Source: SIG440 sp045579055 (GTDB lineage Bacteria; Bacillota; Clostridia; Monoglobales; Monoglobaceae). From it: a stretch of 38,307 nucleotides of DNA. Both the position numbers and the translations under genes were made by a program. Location of the stretch: the NCBI GenBank assembly GCA_045579055.1, contig JAZNLK010000145.1, positions 1 to 38,307 of the forward strand. The letters run 5' to 3'. The notes below the pieces were generated by a model. It saw nothing but the letters and a program-made list of their open reading frames with translations, made no database searches and was not told the origin of the DNA. Of this stretch, positions 26,601 through 35,644 are shown in pieces; the first letter of the stretch is position 1; every line of letters begins with the position of its first letter.

Positions 26601-28272
26601 ATGTACATTTGAAACAATCGCAGAGGCTTTGAATGCCTTTGATGCGGCATATGATGCACAGCTTGAATGGGAAGAACACAGTGGTGTTTATGAGTCGACC
26701 GACCCTGAGCTTGCAGATTTTGATGAAAGTGCTTGGAAAATGAATGTGATGGCAAATGTCATCACAATTGAAGGTAAGGTTGCGGAAATAGGTGCACACA
26801 GGCTGGTGTTTGTTGTGACTGTTCCGGACACCGGTGATTCGGTTATTCTGTTTAAGCAAATAAAGACCGGATCGAATGGCGCTTTTAGCGTTAAGTTTGT
26901 TCTCAATCCCGAGATGGCGGGATATGTGTCAGGAAATGACAAGGGGCTAATCAGGATTGTCAGCAACACGGTGAACACATATCGTTTCCCGATGATTGAC
27001 CTTTATTCCGATGAGGAGCTTGAAGCGGTTGTTTCGGAATTTAAGTCAATTTCAAACGTTGGTGAACTTGAAAGCTTTGTTCAAGGTAAGTACGGAGAGA
27101 TGTTAAATATTAAGGAGATAGTTAACGACCTTCTTGGGGAAAATCCCACAGCGGATGACAAAACAAAGGTTTATGATGCTATGCTTTTTGCCTATAACGA
27201 AGGCAAAGACTCCTATGATGTTTTCACTGATGCGGCAGAAGTTGTTGACGGTGTTGACGACATTTCCGGAATGTCAGGTATTATGGTCGAAACAAAAAAT
27301 ATAGTAGACCTTCTTGACAAAATGACAACAGCGGCAAATGAATCCATCGGCAACACAAAGGGTTCATGGAAAAAAATGAAGGATGCTGTTGACGAAGCAA
27401 AGAAAAAAGGCTGGATTTCACCGATTCAGTCCACCAAAGGTATGACCGAAACGGAAATTATGAATACATATCTTGAACTGGCAGGAGAAGAATACCTCAC
27501 TCTTGGACAGCTTGAAGATTCCTTTGATAAAGCGGTTGTGAATGTGAAAAATGCGTCGGCAAAGCCATCAAAACCATCATCAGGAGGTGGCGGCGGAGGT
27601 GGCGGCTCCTCAATGTCAATCGGTGCACCGTCAGGAGATGCTCTTTTGCCAACCCCAACCTACACAGAACCGGAGTTGCCTCCGGTGGCACCTTTTACCG
27701 ACCTTGCAGGCTATGACTGGGCGAATGAAGCAATAACAACTTTGAGAAGATATAATCTGGTACGTGGCAACGGTGACGGAACATATCGTCCGGGCGAAAG
27801 CATCAGCCGTGAGGAATTTTTGGCAATTCTCCTGAGACTTTTTGACGTAAAAACAGAAAACTACGATATGTCGGCATTCAGTGATGTTGATGAAAATGCG
27901 TGGTATGCGGAGCTTGTTGCGACAGCCTATGCAAAAGGAATTGTCAAGGGCTACGGTGACGGACGCTTCGGAATCGGTGACAACATAACGCGTGCAGATA
28001 TGGCAGTTATGATTCTCCGTATGGCAAAACAGGCGGGAATAAACCTGGATCCTGTTGAGAAGCTGATTATATTTAATGATTTTGCAGACATTCCAGAGTA
28101 TGCATATTATGACATCTGCGTTCTTCAGCAGGCGAATATTCTGAATGGTGACGAAAACGGCTGCTTCAATGCAACTCAGCCTTTGACCCGTGCTGAAGCG
28201 GCAGTTGCGTTTTATGGCATTTTTGATATTGTTATCGACCGTGTTACCTACACATGGATGAAGACATACTAA
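23692..28272 (+). CDS. SLH-anchored protein with alternating helical and beta-sandwich repeats (family E)
   Basis: 1,526 residues. I choose ATG 23692, 9 nt after AAAGGAG, over the ATG two codons earlier (spacing only 3). Signal peptide 1-27 (…PVSA-DE). Domains: large ConA-like beta-sandwich 30-283, closely related to the start of the 35645 protein ('NDGDRGCVTY' against 'NDGAVNEGCVTT'); '..ELLVWDS' module 284-397; small beta-sandwich 407-508; several helical repeats 509-996 with signatures like 'FKGINSSESMKAFFA' and 'LNGAKDKDTAKTFFADY'; a second small beta-sandwich 1003-1103; another helical repeat 1104-1285; a Ser/Pro/Gly linker with eight glycines in a row; and three SLH domains 1333-1524 with 'SREE', 'TRAD' and 'TRAE' motifs. 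SLH domains bind pyruvylated wall polymer, so the protein is fixed to the envelope with its long arm outward. Role inferred: scaffold or receptor. Confidence 0.94.
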   Translation: MTKKLLSAILSVALLFAIHGAIPVSADENTVIGGGYIVEQDFTNPEDDTFRTVYPAAVEDYVDSKGDLVDLTLDSTGQNAYSAVTLPNSEIDFEKLPSEYTVELDLNVINCSAPFIVGFNNPSLGTNAAYAVRFLPGVFADLKADAANANYQTKAVYGNPEVNKWFNIRIEINEENYNLSTHNGNSSNNGVFNVYYRERGTDEWLVLPAYVQGNFAELKNFRPLAYIYAQLYTYCSDTGMYFKVMNDGDRGCVTYRDAELKVPNNKTDAHYQVDNVRVYAPGVSVGGFRFESNGETADAVPEGEVAAVFEMNNLTAKDETVSAAIAAYNTDGKMVAFSGFETLTLPQGTSGEYSTRAIDLEGLDNVERVELLVWDSADGMRPMGKSMVIGTAKGTESSTTTANFGTATTVTSREYDIEYLDRATIADRITVEGATDAGVESEIAFIVKGSNSQQTVYAGQITTDENGTFKTTFEVNCDLLDSSDTEVTICISGADVNPKVMNIPAFSDWSEFRAAFEEIDSAEDMKNFYSNYEKNLTYYKSGENLATTVDISDFTSEDWKTMFVILDNTDYTDFVNAEIVNEAYRMVGESFLLVEPFLDAVNAAKNTEGDLSEKAEAVKTALETNSPIEFSYGAASNKLAVCEVLAEIPDFDTLEELVLAFNEAVSAQTSLEESAISGFKGINSSESMKAFFASENGVTLGVSASDIDENGDDKEWEPMYKAYVANSCAQVTNVEEMATAIDALRTYLIDLDEFLKKADNATMAEELKALLEADYSENTYFDKEMSKLKADGMNLEGVGNSDYFYAKLLEKLLEEDACGSIESVAAKYAMAKASQQSYEAEAVAALNGAKDKDTAKTFFADYAELFGQSKDYTHRQITVFGEINEYKGTNVATFGEAKTVLSQLIADAVTMTAVLDEMKAVPANEWQNLKELFEGEGAEDVTVIERYIGSVETASVADVRALYLRIINSGCTFETIAEALNAFDAAYDAQLEWEEHSGVYESTDPELADFDESAWKMNVMANVITIEGKVAEIGAHRLVFVVTVPDTGDSVILFKQIKTGSNGAFSVKFVLNPEMAGYVSGNDKGLIRIVSNTVNTYRFPMIDLYSDEELEAVVSEFKSISNVGELESFVQGKYGEMLNIKEIVNDLLGENPTADDKTKVYDAMLFAYNEGKDSYDVFTDAAEVVDGVDDISGMSGIMVETKNIVDLLDKMTTAANESIGNTKGSWKKMKDAVDEAKKKGWISPIQSTKGMTETEIMNTYLELAGEEYLTLGQLEDSFDKAVVNVKNASAKPSKPSSGGGGGGGGSSMSIGAPSGDALLPTPTYTEPELPPVAPFTDLAGYDWANEAITTLRRYNLVRGNGDGTYRPGESISREEFLAILLRLFDVKTENYDMSAFSDVDENAWYAELVATAYAKGIVKGYGDGRFGIGDNITRADMAVMILRMAKQAGINLDPVEKLIIFNDFADIPEYAYYDICVLQQANILNGDENGCFNATQPLTRAEAAVAFYGIFDIVIDRVTYTWMKTY

Positions 28273-28308
28273 ATCGGTTCATTTGCGAACAGAAAGGAAG
28301 ATGGAAGT

Positions 28309-31026
28309 ATGATAAAAAAGATTACGGCTCTTGTTTTGTCTCTTGCTATGGTGCTGTCGTTGTTCATTGTTCCTGCCTATGGATTTGGATATACAGTTGT
28401 GGTACCTGAAGGAGGAGTTGAAAACGAGTATATTGATGATAATATGATGTCAATGATACGTGTCATAAATCTTGCAGGGGCTTGGGATTCGGTCGAAGGT
28501 ATGGGATATCGTGCCGATGAAATTGTTCCCAGATGGTATATGGCATGGTATGTGGGAAATCTTATGAAGCTCAAAAGAACAGCTCCCACAGAGTTTGAGA
28601 CGTTGTTTAACGACCTGACCTCGGAACACAGAAATTATGCGGATATCAAGGCGGTTGTTGATGCAGGCTATATGCATGGTTATCCGGACAGAAAATTCCG
28701 TCCTGACCAACCCATAACAGCTAAAGAAGCGGCAAGAGTTTTGCTGAGTGCCTTGGGGTATGACCCATATATTGCTGTGACAAGCGAAGCGGCGGCACTT
28801 TCAAAAACAAATATCCTTGAGGGAATACCTGCGGATGCAAAGGAACTGACACAGGCAATGGTGCTTCGGATGTTCTATAATGCACTGATGTCACCTGCGG
28901 TTCGTCAGGAAAAGTTCGAGGCAGACTTAGACAGCGGAATGGTTGATGTAGAATATGTTTTTGACCCCGAATACCTGGGTTTTGAACATCTTTGTGGAAT
29001 TGTATTTGAAACAGGTGTTCTTGAAGGTGTTCCCCGAAGCTCCTTGAGAACAAGCGAAGCGGACATAAAGGAAGGTCTTGTGACGGTTGACGGAGTTCAG
29101 TACAAATGCGATGAAAACCTTCTTTGGGAGCATCCATATCAGATGTTGGGATATAACATTAACTTCTGGTACAGAAAATCGGATAATGACACACATACAA
29201 TCGTGTATATGCATAAAAATGACAAAAACAAAACCCTGACATTGACTCATAATGATATTGAAGTCTTTGAGAATGGTGTGTATAAGTATTATGACGGGCA
29301 TGACAGGAAAAAAACAGCCACAATCGACAACCAAACAGCCGTTATTTATAACAATATTGCAAACCCCGGATTTGATGAGGAGGAAATGGTTCCTGATTTT
29401 GGAACGGTTACATTTATTGATAACAACAAAGAAAAGGGCTATGACGTAGTAAAAATTGACAGCTTTGAGTTTTATTATATTTCAAGTGTCAATTATGATG
29501 ACCGGACCATTTATGACGATGAAGCAAAGAAGTTTGTAGACTTCAAAACTGCAGATGAATACATTGTTATGACAAACGGAAGCGAGACCAATCTTGACAG
29601 ACTGAAAACAGGTAATATGGCTGTGGTTCAGCGAAGCAGCAAGAACTCAGATTATGATTTTGCGGTGATTGAATCGGTTGCCTTGACAGCAAAAAATGTA
29701 AAAATTACATCCGTAAGCTATGATGAACTGTCCTTTGCGGATAGCATAAAAGCCAAATGGCATGGTCTTCAGGTGAAGCGGGGCGAATCATACACCTTGT
29801 TTACATATGACGATGAGGTGGTTATGGCGGTTGCTGCCGAAGGCGGTGAAAAGTATGCATATCTTTATAATGCGGCATTTGAGGACACTGTGTTCTCAAA
29901 CAGTCCCGTAAAGTTCAGACTTTTTGATATGAATGGCAACGCACTTGTTCTTGAAGGTGCAAATACCGTGAAGATTGACGGTGTGGGATATAAAAACACA
30001 GACGTGAGAATCCGTGATGTGCTGAATACTTCTGCAAGACTTTCCAATATGTATTCCGATCAATATCCTGTTGCTCAACCAATAAAATATGAACTTAACG
30101 GTTCAGGGAAGGTTGTTTCGGTAGATACTCTCACATTGAACGCTGCATCTGAAACAGCATCCGGCTCTCTCACAAGCGTGGAAGGTGATGATGCGACTAT
30201 ATATTACGGAATAAACCGCTCACTTTATGATTCTGATACAAAGCAGAACAATCTTGGAGTTATTGACAATTCAACAGTTCAGCTTTTTGTGCCGGTAAAT
30301 TCACCGGAAGACGACAGTAGAGACGACGATGACGGTTATTGGTCAAAGTTCCCCCTGAATGCTCAACCCTACGTGACGGACATATGCGACGTGGACGGAG
30401 CCGGTGTTGCAGGTGCGGTTTTCTTTTATCAAAAGCCAAAACTCTTCACCGAAAGAGGCTATTTCATTGTGTCGGATCTTGTTTTGGAACTTGGCGAGGA
30501 CGGAGAATCCGAATGCAGGATTGATGGTTATCTCAGAAACGGAAAAACTTCCTATACTGCCTCTGCAGAGCTTTATGAGTCTTTGGCGGTTGGTGACATT
30601 ATCCGTGTTGAAACAGATAAAAACAACAAGGTTATTGACTATCATCTGGCATTTGGCATAAACAAGGATTACAGCAATTTCGTTGATCGTTACAATATGA
30701 TTTCGGGAATTCAGAATCCAATTGCCGAGGCATTCAAAACAATGTACGGTACGGTTCTTGATATGTCGGGAAGTGTACTGAAGGTGAGTCAGTCAATGTA
30801 TGACAGAGAGTCAGAAGTGTGGGACGCTCCCACAACAGACCGTGTGGAATCCTTCTATACTTCAAATTGCAGTTTTTATAAGTATACCGAGGTTCAGGGT
30901 AGAGCGGAGATTGCAAGTGCTTCAATAAATGATGTCACTTCTTTTGCGATGAACCCCAATGCCGCATCAAAAGTGTTTGTGTGTATGGCAAACGGTCCTG
31001 CAATAGTTTATATTGTTGAAAAGTAA
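28309..31026 (+). CDS. SLH-domain surface protein with long beta-rich tail (family D, complete copy)
   Basis: 905 residues. ATG 28309 is 8 nt after AGAAAGGAAG. Signal peptide 1-25 (MIKKITALVLSLAMVLSLFI…AYG-FG). SLH-like repeats at about 38-200, N-terminal here: the clearest is 98-155 ('YADIKAVVDAGYMHGYPD', 'RPDQPITAKEAARVLLSALG'), flanked by weaker ones. Next comes a beta region of the type often found after SLH domains in Clostridia ('GLVTVDGVQYKC', 'LGYNINFWYRK', about 225-345), then a long beta-rich tail to 'AIVYIVEK'. 'DDSRDDDDGYW' near 668-678 is a strongly acidic loop, possibly metal-binding. It is the third gene of the C2-E-D-A2 operon, 36 nt after E and 27 nt before A2. The partial gene at 2-1444 is its paralogue in the same position before A1. 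No enzymatic motif is seen. Confidence 0.93.
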   Translation: MIKKITALVLSLAMVLSLFIVPAYGFGYTVVVPEGGVENEYIDDNMMSMIRVINLAGAWDSVEGMGYRADEIVPRWYMAWYVGNLMKLKRTAPTEFETLFNDLTSEHRNYADIKAVVDAGYMHGYPDRKFRPDQPITAKEAARVLLSALGYDPYIAVTSEAAALSKTNILEGIPADAKELTQAMVLRMFYNALMSPAVRQEKFEADLDSGMVDVEYVFDPEYLGFEHLCGIVFETGVLEGVPRSSLRTSEADIKEGLVTVDGVQYKCDENLLWEHPYQMLGYNINFWYRKSDNDTHTIVYMHKNDKNKTLTLTHNDIEVFENGVYKYYDGHDRKKTATIDNQTAVIYNNIANPGFDEEEMVPDFGTVTFIDNNKEKGYDVVKIDSFEFYYISSVNYDDRTIYDDEAKKFVDFKTADEYIVMTNGSETNLDRLKTGNMAVVQRSSKNSDYDFAVIESVALTAKNVKITSVSYDELSFADSIKAKWHGLQVKRGESYTLFTYDDEVVMAVAAEGGEKYAYLYNAAFEDTVFSNSPVKFRLFDMNGNALVLEGANTVKIDGVGYKNTDVRIRDVLNTSARLSNMYSDQYPVAQPIKYELNGSGKVVSVDTLTLNAASETASGSLTSVEGDDATIYYGINRSLYDSDTKQNNLGVIDNSTVQLFVPVNSPEDDSRDDDDGYWSKFPLNAQPYVTDICDVDGAGVAGAVFFYQKPKLFTERGYFIVSDLVLELGEDGESECRIDGYLRNGKTSYTASAELYESLAVGDIIRVETDKNNKVIDYHLAFGINKDYSNFVDRYNMISGIQNPIAEAFKTMYGTVLDMSGSVLKVSQSMYDRESEVWDAPTTDRVESFYTSNCSFYKYTEVQGRAEIASASINDVTSFAMNPNAASKVFVCMANGPAIVYIVEK

Positions 31027-31053
31027 TTTTTGGTGAAAGGAGCGATGGAAAAA

Positions 31054-34000
31054 ATGAAAAAATTTGTTGCATTGGTATGCATAATCAGTTTGCTTGCGAC
31101 AATGCTGGTTCCCATTCAGGTTTCTGCAATCCGAAGCAGTTCGGCAGGCGGTTCAAACTGGACAGGCTGGACAACAACCGGCAATGCAAAAATTGAAGGT
31201 AATACGGCAACGGTAACCGGTATCGGCACGTTGCAGTATAGCTATGCAAATCAGCCCACAAAGATGACGGTGAACTTCTCAATGAAGGTGAACACTCACG
31301 GAACAACATCATATTTCTGGGTGGCGGACGGTGTTGCCAGAGCAGGTTTTTATATTCAGAACGGACGGCTGTTGTCAGGTGACACACAGGAAGGCGTGAG
31401 TGTTTCAAATATGGATCAATGGCACGACTACACCTTGGAAATTGATACTGACAATATGGTTCAGTATGTTTATGTTGACGGAACATATTTAGGAATGCAA
31501 AATCTGAAGAGCACACCATCAAGAGGTAAGGTTGAATTTGGTGTTTTTGGTTCCTCGGGCGAATATGAGGTTGAAAATGTAACATTCACCAATAACAAAG
31601 TTGCTGAGGATGGTCTACTTGAACTCACAGAGGATTATACCGAAGCCTTTGTTCAAGATTGGAACAGCAAGGGTGGCTGGGTTTATGAAAAGCCTTCGGC
31701 AATCGAACTTGATGAGGAAGCAGGAATTGTCACGATGAGTCAGGGACCGCTTTTTGAAAGCAATCCCGGTTCTTATTCATTGACAACTCTCGAACGTCCT
31801 CTTCGTGCCACCGAGAACTATGATATGGAATGGAGAATGAAGCTCACAGATATTCATGCACTGGGCGGTCAGCCGGGTATGACGGCGCTTGAGTGCTCAA
31901 CCGATGACAGACATTTCTGGCTATATTTTTATCACGGAAAAATATGGCATAACGGTGTCAGCGACGACACTATGAAAGATTACGGATATTCCATGGCATA
32001 CAGCTCTCACGATGGAGAGTGGCATACATGGAAGGCGGAGGTAAGAGGCAGATTTGTTACATGGTATATGGACGACCAGATGCTTTTTACCCATCATATC
32101 AGATTCACGCAAACAAATCGCTGGCATACCATTGTGTTCCAGCAGAATGCTGCAACCTTCTCGTCTCAGGCGCAGATTGACTGGATAAAATATACTCCAT
32201 ATATGGATGAAGTAAAGATAATCGAGCCCAAAAATCAGTCTCGTGTTGCCGAAAGCAAGAAAATGACTTTGCGTTCAACCGCTCCTTCGGGAACAGAGTT
32301 TGTTGATTATTTCATCGGCAATACTTCATTAGGCAGAGGCTATGCGCCTGATTTTGAGCTTGTTGTGGAAAATATGAAAATCGGCACCTATGACATCTAT
32401 GCCAAGGCAGGGGACAAGAAATCCGTGAGTACAACCGTTTATGTGAAGCCTGCGTTTAATGTGGCGGTTAATGTTTCAAAGGAACAGATAAGTATGGGCG
32501 AAAGTGTCACGGCATCTGTTTCTGTCGATTCAATTTCTGAAGAGCTGAAGGCTACATCGGTCGATTATTATGTAAACGGTAATAAGATGGTCACATCCAA
32601 TACCGCACCCTTCAATGTGACATTTTCTGATTTTAAGGTTGGGACAGCTAATATTTATGCCAAGGTCACCAACTCCGCAGGTAGTGTCATTGAAAGTGAA
32701 CCTGTTTATGTGAATGTTGACTATTCTGACGGAATGACGCTTGAAATGGGCAGAGAATATGAGTTTGACTACAAATATGAATCAGGTAGCGGACAAGTTG
32801 AGCTCACAGACGGATACTTCAGATTTTCCCTAAAGCATCAAGAGGACAAAATCACCTACGAAACCTATGACGGAGCAAAGGAATATCCTTTGGGAAAAGG
32901 TGATTACAAGGCTGTGGTGACTTCGGGATATGCAGAGCTTTATTACAACGGTCAGCTTGCATTCAGCTTCTTTATGCCAAGATCGGCAGAGCCTCAAAAG
33001 CTTAGCCACCGGGGTGTCCGAGATGTTCATTTGGGCGGAAGCAATGTGAAGGCGGAACGATATTCCAAAAAATGGAACGGCGAAGAGAACTTCAGCGTGT
33101 CTGTTCCCGGTACTCAGTACTATTCATTGGAATTCGACAAAACTGATTCATCATCAGAAACCGTTAGCTTCTTTGACGGAGTTTTTGAAAATGAACTGTA
33201 TTTCCGTGAAGATGGGGTTTATGCAAAAAGACAGATGGTTCTCAATGCAGCGGTTGATGAGTATAAATTAGCGGACAAGACAGAGCCCGGTTATTACCGA
33301 CTGACCGTGGGCTTTGGTATTGCACAGTTGTTCCGTGATAATCAGTTTTTGGGCAGCTATCGTTGTAATAAGTTTGCACATAAGCCCGAAATTAAGCGAA
33401 GTATGACAAATCCTTCGGCTTCGACTATTATTGCATTGAAAAATACCGACGGAAGGTTCTATCATATTGAAAATTTTGAAAATGACAATGAGTTTGCCTA
33501 TGAAGAATATTTCCAGATGCGCCCTTCGCATATTAGCGAGGGTAGCGTTGCAAATATGACCAATGAAACCGTTACCAAAAACGGAAACAGCTATCTGAAG
33601 CTAAAAGGCACAGGCGTTTATATGTTCAACGGCATTTCAAGAGAGCCTGACCTGCGTTTCCGTGCAATGGCGGAAAAGGCAGAAGGCAAGATTTACTTTA
33701 TGCTTCGCCGAAGCAGGCATGATGTCAGCGACAGGTTCGGCTATGACTTTGAAAACGGTCAATGGTACACCGAAAAAAGTGATGCCACAGGCAAGGTTGC
33801 TGTCACGTCAATTGTGGAGGCACCCGGAGCCATTGAAGCCGGAAAGTGGTATGACTTCACATTCCGCTTTGACGGAACCGATGCGGCACTCTTTTGCAAC
33901 GGAAATGAAGTAATCAGAACAACAACCGAAGCTTATTATGATGATGTGAACTATGGAAGACATGGCTTTGGTGCGGTGGACGGAGTTTTGTGCATTGATG

Positions 34001-35433
34001 ACATGTATTATGTGGGCGAGGATTGTCCTGTTGCGGGTGCGGCAATCTATAACTCCGCTCAGTTCAATCCCATATCTTCACCGGCATTGTTTTATAAGGC
34101 TGATGACGGCTCGGTTATTGGTTCGGGGCCTTTCGAAACATCGGTGACAACCGATAAGGGGCGGACTTGGAAAACATATACAGCCGAAACTTCACAGCAC
34201 GCATACGGTGCACAGATTGTTGTGATGCCTGATGGCAAGCTTGCCAAGATAAATGAAGGCGGCACAACGGTAACCTGTCAGATTTCATCAGATAACGGCA
34301 GAACATGGAGTGAAGGCGTGAATATTTTTGGCAGCTTTGTCCCAAACCGTCCGCCCTATTCCTCAGTATCTCGTCTCACCTGCTCAAAGGACGGAAGATT
34401 GTTTTATATAACCTCTCAGGGTGACGAGGACTACGGCTATTCTGATATCTGGTATTCAAATGTGGGCGGAACAGAATGGTATAAGTCCGAAACGGTGCTC
34501 ACAACGGCAAATACGGGCATTATTATGAATGAGTCTATTCTGGTTGACGCACCAAATGGTGATATATGGATGTACGGTCGTTCCGATTCGGGCTTTCTTG
34601 ATTACTGGATTTCAAAGGACGGAGGAAAAACTTTTGATCCAATACCGCACCATTCACAGCTTATTCAGAGTGAAACCTGCTTTAAGGTGCTTCGTGACTG
34701 GGAACATGACAATGTTTATTATGCAATATTCCTTTATGACACCGAGACAGTAAACGAACGTGGTCAGCAGATGCCAAGAAACAGAATTTCTCTTGCTGTG
34801 AGCTATGATGGAATGGAAACATGGGAATATATATCAGATTTGATGGAAATGGATATGGTACCAAGCCTCTGGACCTCCGATTCCAATGTTAGCCTTGTGG
34901 ACAATCAGCTTTATTGGAGGAGCTCCTCCGGCGGAGGCTATGGTGGCGATCTAACAGGGGTTCAGGATATTGACAAAATAAAGACGCTCAAGCGCCATCC
35001 CGAGCTTCACGAAAGAACTTTTGTAGGTTATTCGGTTGCGGATGAGTTGGCGGCAAACCATTGTGTTATTCCCAAGAACGGCGGCGAAGCGTGGATTTAC
35101 GGCACATATTTTGATGTATCGGTGGAAGATGGCAGAGTTGACCTGAAAAGTGCCGAAAAAATATTCGGTGTTGAAATCAGAGAGGTCAGCGGAGGTGCTG
35201 AAGTGAAAATCGGTCAGATTGTGATTAAGTTCACCGAAGGCTCAGCTTCCTATGCCGTGGGCAGTGAGACAAAGACTTCCGAAAACATTTGTCTCAAAAA
35301 CGGATATATTGACCTGAAAACTTGTTCGGAGCTTTTCGGAAGGTTCTTCCGTGAAACCGAAAACAGCTACGGAATATTGTTCCGAACCCATGGCCTTGAT
35401 TTATATCAGGTTCAGGTGGATAATTTGGCATAA
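31054..35433 (+). CDS. Secreted multi-domain protein with Asp-box propeller, family A copy 2
   Basis: 1,459 residues from ATG 31054, 11 nt after AAAGGAG (31036-31042); the ATG at 31045 would be only 2 nt from the binding site, and 31054 starts the signal peptide directly (MKKFVALVCIISLLATMLVP…VSA). Order as in 1465-5835: ConA-like 30-185 and 195-385; Ig-like 387-465 and 467-555; duplicated module 562-668 and 687-802; ConA-like 805-988; propeller 998-1307; stalk-like domain 1345-1459. Asp boxes: TDKGRTW, SSDNGRTW and SKDGGKTF; one position has degenerated to 'YSNVGGTEW'. The conserved 'NES…YGRSDSGFLDYW' and 'QMPRNR' segments match the other three propellers. No FRIP, no anchor. Last gene of the AraC-linked operon, directly after the SLH protein, so it may be held at the surface by that neighbour (inference). 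Confidence 0.93.
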   Translation: MKKFVALVCIISLLATMLVPIQVSAIRSSSAGGSNWTGWTTTGNAKIEGNTATVTGIGTLQYSYANQPTKMTVNFSMKVNTHGTTSYFWVADGVARAGFYIQNGRLLSGDTQEGVSVSNMDQWHDYTLEIDTDNMVQYVYVDGTYLGMQNLKSTPSRGKVEFGVFGSSGEYEVENVTFTNNKVAEDGLLELTEDYTEAFVQDWNSKGGWVYEKPSAIELDEEAGIVTMSQGPLFESNPGSYSLTTLERPLRATENYDMEWRMKLTDIHALGGQPGMTALECSTDDRHFWLYFYHGKIWHNGVSDDTMKDYGYSMAYSSHDGEWHTWKAEVRGRFVTWYMDDQMLFTHHIRFTQTNRWHTIVFQQNAATFSSQAQIDWIKYTPYMDEVKIIEPKNQSRVAESKKMTLRSTAPSGTEFVDYFIGNTSLGRGYAPDFELVVENMKIGTYDIYAKAGDKKSVSTTVYVKPAFNVAVNVSKEQISMGESVTASVSVDSISEELKATSVDYYVNGNKMVTSNTAPFNVTFSDFKVGTANIYAKVTNSAGSVIESEPVYVNVDYSDGMTLEMGREYEFDYKYESGSGQVELTDGYFRFSLKHQEDKITYETYDGAKEYPLGKGDYKAVVTSGYAELYYNGQLAFSFFMPRSAEPQKLSHRGVRDVHLGGSNVKAERYSKKWNGEENFSVSVPGTQYYSLEFDKTDSSSETVSFFDGVFENELYFREDGVYAKRQMVLNAAVDEYKLADKTEPGYYRLTVGFGIAQLFRDNQFLGSYRCNKFAHKPEIKRSMTNPSASTIIALKNTDGRFYHIENFENDNEFAYEEYFQMRPSHISEGSVANMTNETVTKNGNSYLKLKGTGVYMFNGISREPDLRFRAMAEKAEGKIYFMLRRSRHDVSDRFGYDFENGQWYTEKSDATGKVAVTSIVEAPGAIEAGKWYDFTFRFDGTDAALFCNGNEVIRTTTEAYYDDVNYGRHGFGAVDGVLCIDDMYYVGEDCPVAGAAIYNSAQFNPISSPALFYKADDGSVIGSGPFETSVTTDKGRTWKTYTAETSQHAYGAQIVVMPDGKLAKINEGGTTVTCQISSDNGRTWSEGVNIFGSFVPNRPPYSSVSRLTCSKDGRLFYITSQGDEDYGYSDIWYSNVGGTEWYKSETVLTTANTGIIMNESILVDAPNGDIWMYGRSDSGFLDYWISKDGGKTFDPIPHHSQLIQSETCFKVLRDWEHDNVYYAIFLYDTETVNERGQQMPRNRISLAVSYDGMETWEYISDLMEMDMVPSLWTSDSNVSLVDNQLYWRSSSGGGYGGDLTGVQDIDKIKTLKRHPELHERTFVGYSVADELAANHCVIPKNGGEAWIYGTYFDVSVEDGRVDLKSAEKIFGVEIREVSGGAEVKIGQIVIKFTEGSASYAVGSETKTSENICLKNGYIDLKTCSELFGRFFRETENSYGILFRTHGLDLYQVQVDNLA

Positions 35434-35500
35434 GTATTTTTGATTTATTTTGTTCTGGCGTGTGCTATCCCAACATACGGCAGGATTGAATAAATAAATG

Positions 35501-35555
35501 ACAGCTTTGGAGCGACAGAAATCAAAAAGGAGCTGTTGTGTTTTTCATATTTTTT
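35501..35555 (+). terminator. Possible weak terminator after the 31054 gene
   Basis: ACAGCT (35501-35506) can pair with AGCTGT (35531-35536) over 24 nt, followed by T-rich sequence (TTTTTCATATTTTTT). The stem is short. Its T-rich tail overlaps the left arm of the next hairpin, so the two structures would compete. Confidence 0.3.
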
Positions 35556-35616
35556 CACCGCCGGCCAGGACGGAATACGTCTTAGGTGAAAGAATATGAG
35601 GAATCAACCGGTTCCT
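35550..35616 (+). promoter_or_regulatory. Structured 5' leader of the 35645 gene
   Basis: TTTTTTCACC (35550-35559) pairs with GGTGAAAGAA (35585-35594). Inside is a bulge GCCGGCC (35560-35566) and a hairpin AGGACG-GAATA-CGTCTT (35567-35583). A second hairpin, AGGAA (35599-35603) with TTCCT (35612-35616), carries CCGG in its loop and could kiss the bulge. The rest of 35434-35549 shows no clear promoter. It resembles the leader at 12701-12772 before a paralogous gene. Confidence 0.4.
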
Positions 35617-35644
35617 GAAAAATAAAGAAAGGAAGGACTTTAAA

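Noticed and set aside
26191..26859. 222-codon minus-strand open frame inside the SLH scaffold gene
   Set aside because: The + strand here encodes clear repeated helical modules; the antisense translation is low in plausibility.
25216..27545. Cohesin/dockerin or sortase-anchored system
   Set aside because: No calcium-binding dockerin repeats, no LPXTG with hydrophobic tail, no sortase gene; only SLH anchoring is seen.
27580..27612. Gly-codon run as a phase-variable repeat
   Set aside because: The eight glycine codons use mixed third bases (GGA, GGT, GGC), so slippage is unlikely; it reads as an ordinary linker.
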